Shown here one piece after another: positions 1 to 9,505 of a DNA stretch of 64,000 bases (its first letter is position 1; each line of letters starts with the position of its first letter). This DNA comes from Gemmatimonadota bacterium. Its GTDB lineage: Bacteria; Gemmatimonadota; Gemmatimonadetes; Palauibacterales; Palauibacteraceae. Below the pieces are notes generated by a model, which was not told the DNA's origin, ran no database searches, and saw nothing but the letters and a program-made list of their open reading frames with translations. The stretch lies in the NCBI GenBank assembly GCA_029262175.1, contig JAJCZV010000018.1, positions 1 through 64,000 of the forward strand, given 5' to 3'. The translations under genes and the position numbers were made by a program.

Positions 1-110
1 ACGCCCATTCGAAAGATCGATTGCATGATGAGCCCGTTCGCGCTCGCAGATCCGGTCCCGTTGACCGTTCCGATCTTGAACGCGAAGTCGTTAACGCGAT
101 CCGCCGTCAT
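1..110 (-). CDS. korA: 2-oxoacid:ferredoxin oxidoreductase alpha subunit (partial, N-terminus)
   Basis: Only about the first 36 codons are inside the window; the gene runs off the left edge. The translation from ATG at 110 reads MTADRVNDFAFKIG and then VNGTGSASANG, matching the N-terminus of KorA-type gamma/alpha subunits of 2-oxoglutarate or related 2-oxoacid:ferredoxin oxidoreductases. A CAGGAG ribosome-binding site lies just upstream. The enzyme oxidatively decarboxylates a 2-oxoacid to its acyl-CoA and reduces ferredoxin. It lies about 96 nt downstream of the GltD-like flavoprotein on the same strand, a pairing that suggests electron exchange between reduced ferredoxin and NAD(P)H. The substrate cannot be decided from this fragment. 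Confidence 0.75.
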   Translation of the reverse strand, partial: MTADRVNDFAFKIGTVNGTGSASANGLIMQSIFRMG

Positions 111-206
111 GTAGCCCGCTCCTGGGTCATGCCACGCTTCCTGGGGGGTAGAGCACGAAGTGTCTCATCTCGCGTAGAAACTGTGCGGCCTTGCTTGCCG
201 AGTCGC

Positions 207-2045
207 CTAGACGCTCGACGCCGCGAGACCACCGGGCGCCATCTCCGCCAGCCCCAGCCCAGAGTAGGGATGATCGGCGTCCTGGCCGGCGTACGGCTTC
301 AACAGATCGAACGCCCGCATATCCCACGCGGCGGTCGGGCAGCGTTCAGCGCACAGGCCACAGTGGATACACAAGTCTTCATCCTTGACCATTACGCGCG
401 AGGTTTGCGGGAGCCCTTCAGACACATAAAGAGCTTGGTCCTGGTTCTCGGCCGGGGCCATGAGCCGGGTTCGGAGTTCCACTTCTCCAGCATTCTCGAT
501 GATGGTGAGACAGTTGAGCGGACAGATGTCGATGCACGCGTCACATTCGATACACAGGCTTCCCGTGAAATGCGTTTGAAGATCGCAGTTCAGACAACGC
601 TCGACTTCCGTGAGCGTCTGCTCGATGTCGAAGCCTTCTTCCACCTCGGTCGTAATGCTTTGGAGGCGCTTTTCGAGCCTCACGTGACGCATGCTCGAGC
701 GGCCGGCGTACTCGTAGTCGTTGGAGTATGTCCACTCGTGCAGCCCCATCTTGGCGCTGACCAGGTTCATCCGATCCGGCGGCCGCTTCATCAAATCCTG
801 AGAATTGCAGTACGCATGGATCGAGGTCGCCGCTTGGTGACCATGCTCCACGGCCCAGATGATGTTCTCGGGGCCCCAAGCCGCGTCGCCGCCGAAGAAC
901 ACACCGTCCACGGACGACATGTAGGTCTTCTTGTCGACGACGGCCTCGCGCCACTCATTGAACTCGATGCCGGCATCGTCTTCGATCCATGGGAACGCAG
1001 TCTCCTGCCCGATGGCGAGAATCACGGCATCGGCCTCGATGAAGGTCTCGTCGAGCTTGGTCGCGCGCAGGCGGCCGTTCTCGTCGGGATTCCATTCGAC
1101 GACATCGAACTTCATCCCCTTGAGCACCCCATCTTCGACAACGAACTCGGTCGGGGAGTGGTTCTCGATGATGTCGACGAGTTCCTCCTCCGCGTCTTCG
1201 AGCTCCCAGGGCGACGCCTTGAAGTACGGCTTCGACTTCCGCGCAATCACCTTGACCTCGGTCCCGCCGATTCGTTTGGAGGTGCGGCAGCAGTCCATCG
1301 CGGTGTTCCCTACCCCGATGACCAGCACTTTCTCTTCGATCGAGCTTGTGTGCTCGAAGGCCACCGATTCTAGCCAGTCGATGCCGATGTAAATGTGGTC
1401 GGTATCGTGACGCCCCGGCAGGTCGAGTTCCTTTCCTCGCGGCGCCCCCGAACCGATGAACACGCCGTCGAACCCCTGATCCAGGAGCCACTTCATACTC
1501 TCGACCGGGGTGTTGAGACGGAGGTCCACGCCCATGTCGATGATGTAGTAGATCTCCTCATTGAGCACTTCGGGGGGAAGCCGGAACTGTGGAATGTTCG
1601 TCCACATGAGGCCGCCGGGACGGTCGTTCTGCTCGAAGATCGTGACTTCGTAGCCCAGCGGCATCAGATCCCGAGCGACGGTGAGCGACGCCGGACCGGC
1701 CCCTACGCAAGCGATTCGCTTACCGTTTTTCTTCTCCGGAATCGTCGGGAACCGATCGGTGACGTCGCCGCGCAGATCCGCCGCAACCCGCTTGAGTCGG
1801 CAGATGGCCACGGGCTTCTCCTCCACCCGCACACGCCGACAGGCCGGCTCGCAGGGACGGTCACACGTCCGACCGAGAATCCCCGGAAAGACATTGGACT
1901 CCCAATTGAGCATATAGGCGTCGTCGTACCGTCCCTGGGCGATCAGCCGGATGTAACCCGGTACGTTGGTGTGGGCCGGGCAGCCCCACTGGCAATCCAC
2001 GACCTTGTGGTAATAGTCGGGATTCTGGACGTCGGTTGGCTCCAC
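207..2045 (-). CDS. FAD/NAD(P)-dependent FeS oxidoreductase, GltD-like, with C-terminal 2x[4Fe-4S] ferredoxin domain
   Basis: A 612-residue cytoplasmic flavoprotein. The N-terminal Cys clusters (CQWGCPAH; CDRPCEPACRR) are those of the FeS-binding helical domain of glutamate synthase small subunits. A Rossmann FAD motif (GAGPASLTVA) and an NAD(P) motif (GVGNTAMDC) follow. The C-terminus adds a bacterial ferredoxin domain with CIECDACIDIC and CIHCGLCAERC, predicted to hold two [4Fe-4S] clusters. Such proteins move electrons between NAD(P)H and ferredoxin or a partner enzyme. The neighbouring korA points to the 2-oxoacid:ferredoxin oxidoreductase as partner rather than glutamate synthase. GTG at 2045 is preferred because GGGGAGAG sits 4 nt upstream; an ATG at 2120 would add 25 unconserved-looking residues. 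Confidence 0.85.
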   Translation of the reverse strand: MEPTDVQNPDYYHKVVDCQWGCPAHTNVPGYIRLIAQGRYDDAYMLNWESNVFPGILGRTCDRPCEPACRRVRVEEKPVAICRLKRVAADLRGDVTDRFPTIPEKKNGKRIACVGAGPASLTVARDLMPLGYEVTIFEQNDRPGGLMWTNIPQFRLPPEVLNEEIYYIIDMGVDLRLNTPVESMKWLLDQGFDGVFIGSGAPRGKELDLPGRHDTDHIYIGIDWLESVAFEHTSSIEEKVLVIGVGNTAMDCCRTSKRIGGTEVKVIARKSKPYFKASPWELEDAEEELVDIIENHSPTEFVVEDGVLKGMKFDVVEWNPDENGRLRATKLDETFIEADAVILAIGQETAFPWIEDDAGIEFNEWREAVVDKKTYMSSVDGVFFGGDAAWGPENIIWAVEHGHQAATSIHAYCNSQDLMKRPPDRMNLVSAKMGLHEWTYSNDYEYAGRSSMRHVRLEKRLQSITTEVEEGFDIEQTLTEVERCLNCDLQTHFTGSLCIECDACIDICPLNCLTIIENAGEVELRTRLMAPAENQDQALYVSEGLPQTSRVMVKDEDLCIHCGLCAERCPTAAWDMRAFDLLKPYAGQDADHPYSGLGLAEMAPGGLAASSV

Positions 2046-2204
2046 AGTCTCTCCCCGAGGCGAATGGGCGCGACCTCGAATGCGCTGTATGTCAACGTCC
2101 GCACCGTCGCGGATGCGCACAATCCTAGGGGACGGGTCCCGTGCTGGCTACCTTTTCGACCGAGGTTGCCCCGGGCTGGGTGACCGGGTCGTTTTGACGA
2201 CGGT

Positions 2205-2813
2205 GTGAGGGTTCGGGACCGGGCTCGTCAGGAACGCGTGGAGGGCGCTCTGCTCGAAGACACGGCATCAGAGGTCACCATCCTCCTGAATCAGCTCCAA
2301 GCGGGGAATGAACAGGCCGCCAATGAGCTCTTCCCCATCATCTACGAGGAGCTCCGCCGGCTGGCGGGAGGCTTCATGTCGCGGGAGCGCAGCGATCATA
2401 CGCTCCAACCGACCGCCCTCGTGCATGAGGCCTATGGAAAGCTCATGGGCCAGGAGGCCCCGTGGAGCAACCGATCGCACTTCATGGCGATCGCGGCCAC
2501 CGCCATGCGACGAGTTCTGCTGGACTACGCCCGCAAGCGCAAGGCAGAGAAGCGCGGAGGCGGCGCTTCCCAGGTTACGCTCAAAGAGGAACTGCTCCTA
2601 GTCGACGATCGAGGGCTCGACATCCTCGCGTTGGATCAGGCGTTGACCCGCCTGGCCGAGCTGGACGAGCGCCAAGGTCGCGTGGTCGAACTCCGGTTTT
2701 TCGGGGGGCTCAGCGTAGAGGAAGCCGCCGCGGTTCTGGGCGTGTCCCCCAACACCGTGAAGCGGGATTGGCGACATGCTCGTGCCTGGCTTCACCGGGA
2801 GCTCTCTCCCTGA
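2205..2813 (+). CDS. ECF-type RNA polymerase sigma factor (TIGR02999-like)
   Basis: 202 residues from GTG at 2205; a second GTG at 2238 would give a shorter N-terminus. The region-2 sequence with LFPIIYEELRRLA and the LQPTALVHEAY motif are diagnostic of the ECF group usually found next to Ser/Thr kinases. Region 4 carries a helix-turn-helix (SVEEAAAVLGVSPNTVKRDW). It should direct RNA polymerase to a dedicated promoter set. No anti-sigma factor is adjacent. The kinase gene starts 8 nt after its stop, so the two are almost certainly cotranscribed and the kinase or its substrates probably control sigma activity, as proposed for this family. Confidence 0.9.
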   Translation: MRVRDRARQERVEGALLEDTASEVTILLNQLQAGNEQAANELFPIIYEELRRLAGGFMSRERSDHTLQPTALVHEAYGKLMGQEAPWSNRSHFMAIAATAMRRVLLDYARKRKAEKRGGGASQVTLKEELLLVDDRGLDILALDQALTRLAELDERQGRVVELRFFGGLSVEEAAAVLGVSPNTVKRDWRHARAWLHRELSP

Positions 2814-2821
2814 CGGACGGC

Positions 2822-5386
2822 ATGAGTTCGGCGGACCGGTGGGAGCGCAGCAAGGAGCTGTTCGAGCATGCGAGCGCGCTGCCAACGCAAGATCGCTCGG
2901 CCTACCTCGAGCGCGCCTGTGGAGACGACCCCGCCCTGCGTGCGGAGGTCGAGAGCCTTCTCGCGTCCGATCCGGACGCATCGCATTTCCTGGACCGATC
3001 CGCGCCTTCTCAGCTCGGCTTGCGGCCGAAGCCGTCTCTGCGACCAGCCAAGGAGGACTTGAGCGGAGATCGAATCGGTCCTTATCGATTGTTGAGAGTC
3101 ATCGGGCGCGGAGGCATGGGCGTCGTCTACGAAGCCAAGCGCGACGACGATCAGTTCAAGCAACAAGTCGCCATCAAGCTCATGCGCGAGGGAGTCGCGG
3201 ACCTCGCCAACCAGCGTTTCGAGCGTGAACGGCAGATCCTGGCCGCCCTCAGCCACCCGAACATCGCGCGGCTCCTCGACGGGGGCCTGACGGAATCGGG
3301 CCGGGCGTATTTCGTCATGGAGTACGTCGATGGGGTCCCGATCACGCGCTATTGCGCCGATCGAAGCTTCGACGTGCGCCAGCGTCTCGAATTGATCTGC
3401 GCGGTCGGGGATGCCGTCCAGTTCGCGCACAGCAACCTCGTCGTTCACCGAGACCTCAAGCCCGACAACGTGCTCGTCACGACCCAAGGCGAAGTAAAGC
3501 TCTTGGACTTCGGCATCGCCAAACTGCTACCGGACGAGCACGGCACGCACCTGGACCTGACGGAGACGGTGGGTCGGGTGTTGACCCCTGCGTACGCGAG
3601 CCCCGAGCAGGTAACCGGCGAGCCGGTCACGACAGCGAGCGACGTCTACTCGCTCGGCGTCGTGCTCTATGAGCTGCTCACCGGCCGTACGCCCTTGATG
3701 ACAGACGCCAACTCGCTCGAGGAAATCGTGCGCGTTCTGTGCACGGTCGATCCCATCCCACCGAGCGCGGCCGCCTCTGATTTCGAGACCTCGGGGGCCA
3801 CCACCATTTCGTCGTCTAAAAGCCTGCGACGCCAACTGACGAGCGAACTGGACAGCATCGTCTTGATGGCGCTGCGTAAGGAACCCTCGCGACGCTACAC
3901 GTCGGCCGGCCAACTGACCGAAGATGTCCGCCGCTACCTCACCGGACGGCCCGTGCTCGCAGAGCGCGACCGCGCCTCCTATCGCATTCGTAAGTTCGTG
4001 CGGCGGAATCGACGTCTGGCCGTCGCCGTGGGCATGCTGTTCGTATCGCTGATTGGCGGTCTGATCACGACGACCGTGCAACGTGAGCGGGCGCAAGAAT
4101 CCAGAGTCCAGGCCGAATCTCGCTTCGATGATCTGCGCACGCTGGCGAATTCTCTTTTGTTCGAGATCCACAGCCAGATCGAGGACTTGCCCGGCTCGAT
4201 CGAGGCCCAACAGCTGATCGTGCAACGCGGTCTGGAATACTTGGACCGCCTGGCCGCTCAGTCTTTGGAGGACCCCACCCTGCGGCGCGAAGTGGCGGAA
4301 GCGTACATCCGGCTGGGGGGGGTACAGGGGCAAATGACCGGTTCGAATCTCGGCGACCGGAGCGGAGCGCTCACCAGCTATCAGTACGCGCTCGACCTTG
4401 CCGAGGAGCTGACTGCCCGCGATCCGAGCGACTTGGCCGCGCTCCGCACGAAAGCGCTCGCGACGGAAAAGATCGGCGATGTCACGTCGCTCACCGGAGA
4501 CTTGGAAGGCGGGGTACGGCACGCGCGCGGCGCCTTGGAACTGTTCTCTTCCCTGGCAGAAGCGGAGCCGGACGTGCCGGGGCACCAACTCTCCGCCGCC
4601 ATCAGTCACGTAAAGCTAGGAGATCTCCTCGGGCACCCGCTGTTCCCGAATTTGGGTGACGCCCGCGGTGCCGTCGAACAATACGAAGCCTCGCTCGGTC
4701 GACTGCAGGCGCTGCCCGACTCTGGAGGCACGGCCCCGGGCAAACGTCGGTACTTGGGGCTGGTCAGCGAACGCCTCGGCTTCATGCACCGGACCGAAGG
4801 GCGCTGGGAGGAGGCGCGGGGTGCGTTCGAGCGATCGCTCGAGATCAGAACGGGGCTGCTGAATCCTTCGAACTACACCTCGGTGCGGGACGTCGCCGTG
4901 ACCCAACAGAATCTCTGCGGCGTGTACCCGAACTTGAACGAGGAGGCCAAGGCCATCGAACTGTGTCTGTTGGCGGTCGCCACGTACGAGCGGAACGCCG
5001 CGCTCGATCCCGCGAGCATCACTTCGCGTGCCGACGTGGCATCGGGCCTCGAGTCGCTCGCGCACGCCTACCGGGCGACCGGAGACGTCCCCAAGGCCTT
5101 GGATGCGCTCAATCGTGGGTTGTCGATCCGTCAACGACTCCTCGAGGCCGACCCGGAGAACGTGCGCAACCGACAACGCTTTGGACGGATGTCCTTGGAG
5201 CTGTGCCGCATCGCCTCGGAGGGCGGGGTGGCCTCCCAGATCACGATCGAGGCCTGTGAGAGAGGGCGTAGCGAGCTCCTGGCGGGCTCCGGGGGAACCC
5301 TTTCGAAGGACGACGCGGCGCTCGTCGAGTCGGCTTTGACCGCAGCCGGGCTCGAGCCTGCCGGGGGTGGTTCGCCGCGGTACTAG
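2822..5386 (+). CDS. Transmembrane Ser/Thr protein kinase with C-terminal TPR-like region
   Basis: 854 residues from ATG at 2822. Residues 1-80 are the short leader often seen in sigma-linked kinases (PALRAEVESLLASD). The kinase domain spans about 86-375 with glycine loop GRGGMG (95-100), Lys119, HRDLKPDN (209-216), DFG (229-231) and the TPAYASPEQ activation segment, so it looks catalytically competent. One membrane helix follows at about 399-417 (LAVAVGMLFVSLIGGL). The rest, about 420-854, is helical TPR-like sequence predicted to lie in the periplasm. The gene follows the ECF sigma factor by 8 nt. A longer open frame begins upstream at 2462 but would overlap the sigma gene, so it is not used. 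Confidence 0.9.
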   Translation: MSSADRWERSKELFEHASALPTQDRSAYLERACGDDPALRAEVESLLASDPDASHFLDRSAPSQLGLRPKPSLRPAKEDLSGDRIGPYRLLRVIGRGGMGVVYEAKRDDDQFKQQVAIKLMREGVADLANQRFERERQILAALSHPNIARLLDGGLTESGRAYFVMEYVDGVPITRYCADRSFDVRQRLELICAVGDAVQFAHSNLVVHRDLKPDNVLVTTQGEVKLLDFGIAKLLPDEHGTHLDLTETVGRVLTPAYASPEQVTGEPVTTASDVYSLGVVLYELLTGRTPLMTDANSLEEIVRVLCTVDPIPPSAAASDFETSGATTISSSKSLRRQLTSELDSIVLMALRKEPSRRYTSAGQLTEDVRRYLTGRPVLAERDRASYRIRKFVRRNRRLAVAVGMLFVSLIGGLITTTVQRERAQESRVQAESRFDDLRTLANSLLFEIHSQIEDLPGSIEAQQLIVQRGLEYLDRLAAQSLEDPTLRREVAEAYIRLGGVQGQMTGSNLGDRSGALTSYQYALDLAEELTARDPSDLAALRTKALATEKIGDVTSLTGDLEGGVRHARGALELFSSLAEAEPDVPGHQLSAAISHVKLGDLLGHPLFPNLGDARGAVEQYEASLGRLQALPDSGGTAPGKRRYLGLVSERLGFMHRTEGRWEEARGAFERSLEIRTGLLNPSNYTSVRDVAVTQQNLCGVYPNLNEEAKAIELCLLAVATYERNAALDPASITSRADVASGLESLAHAYRATGDVPKALDALNRGLSIRQRLLEADPENVRNRQRFGRMSLELCRIASEGGVASQITIEACERGRSELLAGSGGTLSKDDAALVESALTAAGLEPAGGGSPRY

Positions 5387-5552
5387 GTCCCAGGACGGGC
5401 GCTGGGACCGCGCCGTAGCACGATCAAACGACTACGAAGTGCTGGCGTTCCATCTGCCGTGGTCCCTTCCGACCACGAAGTGCGCGTGTAGGGGTGAATG
5501 CGGACTCGGGCCCATGGCTCGACGACGACCGCCACCTGCGGAGGACGCGCAC

Positions 5553-7628
5553 TTGAGCATGATCGGCAGACAGATCGGGCGGTACCGCCTCACCGAAGAG
5601 ATCGGTCGTGGCGGGATGGGAATCGTCTACAAGGCGACCCAGGTCACGTTGAACCGTACCGTCGCCGTAAAGATGCTTCCGCACGATCTGGCTTCCTCCG
5701 GCGAGTATTTGGCCCGCTTCGCGCGAGAAGCAGAAACCCTCGCTTCGCTTCAGCACCCGAACATCGTCCACATCTATGACGTCGAGGAGTCCGACGGCGA
5801 CCATTTCATCGTCATGGAATACGTGGGCGGCCCACCACTCACCAAGCGCCTCCAGGCGCAGGGCAGACTCGACGCGCACGAAGTGAGGTCGATCTCGATG
5901 GCCCTGGCGAGCGCGCTCGAGGCGGCCCATCGGAAGGACATCATTCATCGGGACATCAAGCCCGACAACATCCTGTTCAGCGAAGACGGGACGCCGAAAC
6001 TCACCGATTTCGGCATTGCTCGCATGCGTGACAGCAACGTAAAGACGCAGACCGGCGTGATGCTGGGCACCCCCTATTACATGTCGCCAGAACAAGTAAG
6101 CGGCACCGAGGTCGTTGGAGCCAGCGACGTCTACTCGCTTGGCGTGGTCATGTACGAGATGCTTTCAGGGCGGGTGCCGTTTACCGCCTCGACGCCGGTG
6201 GCCGTCGCCTTGAAGCACCTGCAAGAGGCCGCCACTCCGATTGCCAGTCTCGTCCCGAACGTGCCCCCGAAGCTGGGCGCGATCGTGGACCGAGCCATGG
6301 CCAAGGAGGTGACGGAACGTTTCCCTTCGGCCCAGAGCTTTCGGGCGGCTTTACGAAGTCTGAGTCTGGGCGCGGGGCCCCGGTCGACCCGGTTGATCGC
6401 CTGTCCCCGGTGCGGCGCCGGGCTGCAATCCGGTTTCCGTGCCTGCCCCAACTGCGCCGTATCGCTCGAGGGACTCGGCGAGATCGGAGCTGTGGCGGCT
6501 GCTGAAAGCGTTGAGACGGGCGAGGGCGTGGGGGACCCGGGAGCGGCGGTGCGGAAGGTCGCGGGCACGGCGCGCGAGGTGGCGGAAGGCGGGCTCGAGC
6601 ATCTTTCCGCGGCAGGCGAAGTCGTCGCGGACTCGGCCGGCGCCGCGTGGTCCGTCGTGGCCCGATCTGCGGGCGCCGTGTGGTCGGCGGTGGCCGGCGA
6701 CGCGAATGAAGACGGCTCGGAAGAAAACGCTGTCGAGCGAGTCGCTGCCGTCGCCACGGGGGTCGACGGAAGCGTACCAGGCCTTTCCACGCCGGGACTT
6801 GCCTTCTTGTTGCCGGAGAGCTGGAGAGCCCGCGTCTCGGAGATTACGCCGATCATGTGGGCGGGCCTCGCGCTGGTGCTCGCCGGCATTCTGACGGCCG
6901 CCGCGCTTGCGGTCGCGTCAGCCGTAGACCGCCCCTCTATCGAGATCGCGGTTCTTCCGCCGGCGGCTCCGCCAAGCGGGCCTCCGACCACACGTCGCTC
7001 GACGTTCGGACCGGTGCAACCACCTCGCGAGCAGACGCAACCGCCGGGCAACGCCGGCCGTGAAGGCCGCGACGAATCGGACACTCCGGCGGATCGGCGC
7101 GAACCCGAGTCACGGCAACCTGACGACGCCGAGGGGACGCCCGCGACGGAGGAACAAGACCCGGTCAAGACGACCGAAGGCGACAAGTCCTCCGACGAGC
7201 CGAGCGTCACGCCAATCGATTCGGTCGTGACGCCAGACGTGGATGCCTCGATCCCCGGGTTCGACGAGGTCGCCGCACGGCAACAGATCAACGGGATCGT
7301 GGAGCGTCAGCGCCGGGCCACCGAAGAAAATGACGAAGCGCTCTATTTGCTGGACATGGATCGTGAGGCACGAAGCGCTGATGGTCGAAGCGACAGAGAC
7401 CGTGCGGCCCGCGGCCTCGAGGACCTGCACGACAACTTCGAGGATGTGACGAGCGAGGTCACCAATGTGCGGGTGACGTTTGCAGACCCGCTACACGCCA
7501 CGGCTCAATACCACGCCCGTCTGAGCGCGATCCCCGAGGGGGACAGCGACCGACGCGTCCTGGTGGACTCGGACTTTACCTGGAAGCTGGAATTCAAACG
7601 GGGCCGTTGGCTCATCGTGACGTTTTGA
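5553..7628 (+). CDS. Transmembrane Ser/Thr kinase with zinc ribbon and periplasmic NTF2-like domain
   Basis: 691 residues from TTG at 5553, preferred because GGAGG lies 8 nt upstream; ATG 5559 is an alternative. The kinase domain (about 10-270) has GRGGMG, Lys40, HRDIKPDN (132-139), DFG (152-154) and GTPYYMSPE. A four-Cys zinc ribbon follows (C284, C287, C298, C301), then an Ala-rich amphipathic stretch. One membrane helix lies at about 434-458. The outer part has a Pro/Glu/Asp-rich linker and a C-terminal domain of about 120 residues ending WKLEFKRGRWLIVTF, which resembles NTF2/SnoaL-like folds and could be a sensor. The gene ends in a TTGA overlap with the PP2C gene, suggesting translational coupling of kinase and phosphatase. 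Confidence 0.88.
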   Translation: MSMIGRQIGRYRLTEEIGRGGMGIVYKATQVTLNRTVAVKMLPHDLASSGEYLARFAREAETLASLQHPNIVHIYDVEESDGDHFIVMEYVGGPPLTKRLQAQGRLDAHEVRSISMALASALEAAHRKDIIHRDIKPDNILFSEDGTPKLTDFGIARMRDSNVKTQTGVMLGTPYYMSPEQVSGTEVVGASDVYSLGVVMYEMLSGRVPFTASTPVAVALKHLQEAATPIASLVPNVPPKLGAIVDRAMAKEVTERFPSAQSFRAALRSLSLGAGPRSTRLIACPRCGAGLQSGFRACPNCAVSLEGLGEIGAVAAAESVETGEGVGDPGAAVRKVAGTAREVAEGGLEHLSAAGEVVADSAGAAWSVVARSAGAVWSAVAGDANEDGSEENAVERVAAVATGVDGSVPGLSTPGLAFLLPESWRARVSEITPIMWAGLALVLAGILTAAALAVASAVDRPSIEIAVLPPAAPPSGPPTTRRSTFGPVQPPREQTQPPGNAGREGRDESDTPADRREPESRQPDDAEGTPATEEQDPVKTTEGDKSSDEPSVTPIDSVVTPDVDASIPGFDEVAARQQINGIVERQRRATEENDEALYLLDMDREARSADGRSDRDRAARGLEDLHDNFEDVTSEVTNVRVTFADPLHATAQYHARLSAIPEGDSDRRVLVDSDFTWKLEFKRGRWLIVTF

Positions 7629-8857
7629 ACGCCCCGGGGACGGAGGCCACGTGGCATGTGTCGGTGGGGTTTCTCACCGATCCGGGCTTGGTGCGGGAGC
7701 GAAACGAAGACTCCTACGCAGTCCACCTGCCGTATGCCGGCGAAGCCAGTCGTGCACCCGCGGACGCTTTCTTTGCCGTCGCGGACGGGATGGGCGGTCA
7801 CGAAGCGGGTGACTACGCGAGTCAATACGTGGCGGGCGCGGCGCAGAAGAGCTTCGCCGAACGCGGCGAACCGATCGTGGACGTCTCCGCATGGCTCGAG
7901 CGCATGATCCGACGCGTCAACCGCGAGCTTACGAGCATCGCCAAACGCGAGTTCAACGCTCGGGGGATGGGCAGCACGCTGACCATCGCCGTCCTGCAGT
8001 CCGGTCGACTGCACCTGGGCCACATCGGGGATTCCCGCGCCTACCGTCTCTACGGAGGAGAACTCGAGCAGCTTACGCCCGATCACAGCTGGGTCGGCGA
8101 ACAGGTCCGTTCCGGGTTGTTGACCTCAGAACAGGCGGCGGTGCATCCAAAGCGTAATCTCCTGACTCAATGTCTCGGCATCGATGCGGACGTCACGCCC
8201 TATCTCGCCGAGGAACCGCTGCGCGACGGCAGCCGATACCTCCTGTGCAGCGACGGGCTATTCGGCGCGGTCCCGGACGCGGTTCTGCGGCACGTCTTAC
8301 TCGATGAACGCGAGCCGCAATCGGCGGCCACCCGGCTGGTCGCGATCGCGAACGAAGCCGGCGGAAGCGACAACATCACCGCGGTGGTATTCGACATTCT
8401 GGAAGCATCGGAACTCATCGCGACGCTCCCGGGCGTGGACGAAGCCGACGCGGCCCTGCTGGAAACGGCGGGCGGCGTCACGAACTTCGCTGGCGCCACG
8501 GCGACGGCGGGAGTCCAGACCGAGCCGCGGCCAGAGCCGAGCCCAGCGTTCGACACCTCGCCGGACTTGCAGGTCGTACCGGATCCTCCGAGCACGCCTG
8601 CGCGGGAGCCGGTCGCGACCGCGAGTTCGAGCTTGCCCCGGCTACTTACGATCCTCGGATTTCTTCTTCTGGCCATCGGGGCTGGTGTGGCCGCACTCGA
8701 GCTGTTCAGCCGTGGCGACGATGCCCCGAACCGCGCCCCCGACGCCATCGCCGTACCCGCCATCCCCGAGTCAGGAGACGGCGACGCCCCGGAAGCTGGC
8801 GAACCTCCGCAACCCCCAGCCAGCCCCGACATCACCCCGGAGAACCCGCCGGGCTAA
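7625..8857 (+). CDS. PP2C-family (PPM) protein Ser/Thr phosphatase with C-terminal membrane anchor
   Basis: About 410 residues. The PPM domain shows RERNED, the metal-binding VADGMGGHEAGDYAS motif, GMGSTL, GHIGDSRAY and a late GGSDNITAV, so both Mn/Mg sites appear intact. It should dephosphorylate pThr/pSer made by the two upstream kinases. After a low-complexity linker there is a single membrane helix (LLTILGFLLLAIGAGVAALEL, about 338-358) and a short acidic/Pro-rich tail, making it a membrane-tethered enzyme with a cytoplasmic catalytic domain. The start is uncertain: TTG 7625 overlaps the kinase stop by 4 nt, TTG 7607 is upstream, and GTG 7658 has GGAGG about 11 nt upstream. Confidence 0.88.
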   Translation: MNAPGTEATWHVSVGFLTDPGLVRERNEDSYAVHLPYAGEASRAPADAFFAVADGMGGHEAGDYASQYVAGAAQKSFAERGEPIVDVSAWLERMIRRVNRELTSIAKREFNARGMGSTLTIAVLQSGRLHLGHIGDSRAYRLYGGELEQLTPDHSWVGEQVRSGLLTSEQAAVHPKRNLLTQCLGIDADVTPYLAEEPLRDGSRYLLCSDGLFGAVPDAVLRHVLLDEREPQSAATRLVAIANEAGGSDNITAVVFDILEASELIATLPGVDEADAALLETAGGVTNFAGATATAGVQTEPRPEPSPAFDTSPDLQVVPDPPSTPAREPVATASSSLPRLLTILGFLLLAIGAGVAALELFSRGDDAPNRAPDAIAVPAIPESGDGDAPEAGEPPQPPASPDITPENPPG

Positions 8858-8906
8858 CGCCGACGTTCGAACGTCTTTGGTCCACAACACGAGATAGGAG
8901 CCAGAC

Positions 8907-9425
8907 ATGAATGATCTAGGGAAGACCAAGAAGCTGTGCGCAAACGGGCATCTGATGGACCCGGCGTGGGAAGTGTGTCCCTACTGCCCGGCGCCGTCGA
9001 ATGCGCCTCGTCCAGAGCTGGCGGCGACCGTTCGCGTCGAGGATATGCCCGCCGCCGCCCCCGCGGCGGACCAGGGCGCGCGGAAGACCGAACTCATGCA
9101 GCGACCGCTGTCGATCCAGGGACTGGGCTGGCTCGTCGGAACGCACATGGCCAACAAGGGCCAAACACACCGCATCGACGGTGAGCGGGTCACGCTTGGA
9201 GCGGACGCGAACTGCGACATCGTCCTCTCGAGCGAGCATATCTCGGAACGTCACGCGAGCGTTCGGTTCCAAGACGCCAGCTTTGTGCTCACCGATCTCG
9301 ACTCCAGCAACGGCACGTTCGTGAACGGCGATGAGGTGCAGCAGGAGAGCTTGAAAGACGGCGACAGGGTCCGGTTCGGGCCCGAGGAGTTCGTGTTCAA
9401 GTGCGTCGTATTCGACGAAGCATGA
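8907..9425 (+). CDS. Zinc-ribbon/FHA-domain phosphothreonine-binding protein
   Basis: 172 residues, ATG preceded by AGGAG at good spacing. The N-terminus has a compact metal-binding motif (C11, H15, C24, C27). A linker with VRVEDMPAAA and KTELMQRPL could be a kinase target region. The C-terminal half is an FHA domain with the conserved set: GADANCDIVL, SERHASVRF (the Ser/His binding residues) and DLDSSNGTFVNG. No membrane segment or signal peptide is visible, so it is cytoplasmic. It sits between the phosphatase and the FHA-protease gene and most likely acts as an adaptor reading kinase-made phosphothreonine. Fha proteins of type VI secretion are analogous, but no tss genes are present. Confidence 0.88.
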   Translation: MNDLGKTKKLCANGHLMDPAWEVCPYCPAPSNAPRPELAATVRVEDMPAAAPAADQGARKTELMQRPLSIQGLGWLVGTHMANKGQTHRIDGERVTLGADANCDIVLSSEHISERHASVRFQDASFVLTDLDSSNGTFVNGDEVQQESLKDGDRVRFGPEEFVFKCVVFDEA

Positions 9426-9505
9426 GACCCAGACGGATGAAATCGCGCGTATTCAAACAGAGCCGGAAAATAGGCCCGACGCCGGGCAGATCAGAGGAGG
9501 AAGGC

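Noticed and set aside
21..1373. Long plus-strand open frame opposite the FeS flavoprotein
   Set aside because: It is a GC-rich antisense frame with no domain or start signal; the minus strand carries clear FAD and FeS motifs.
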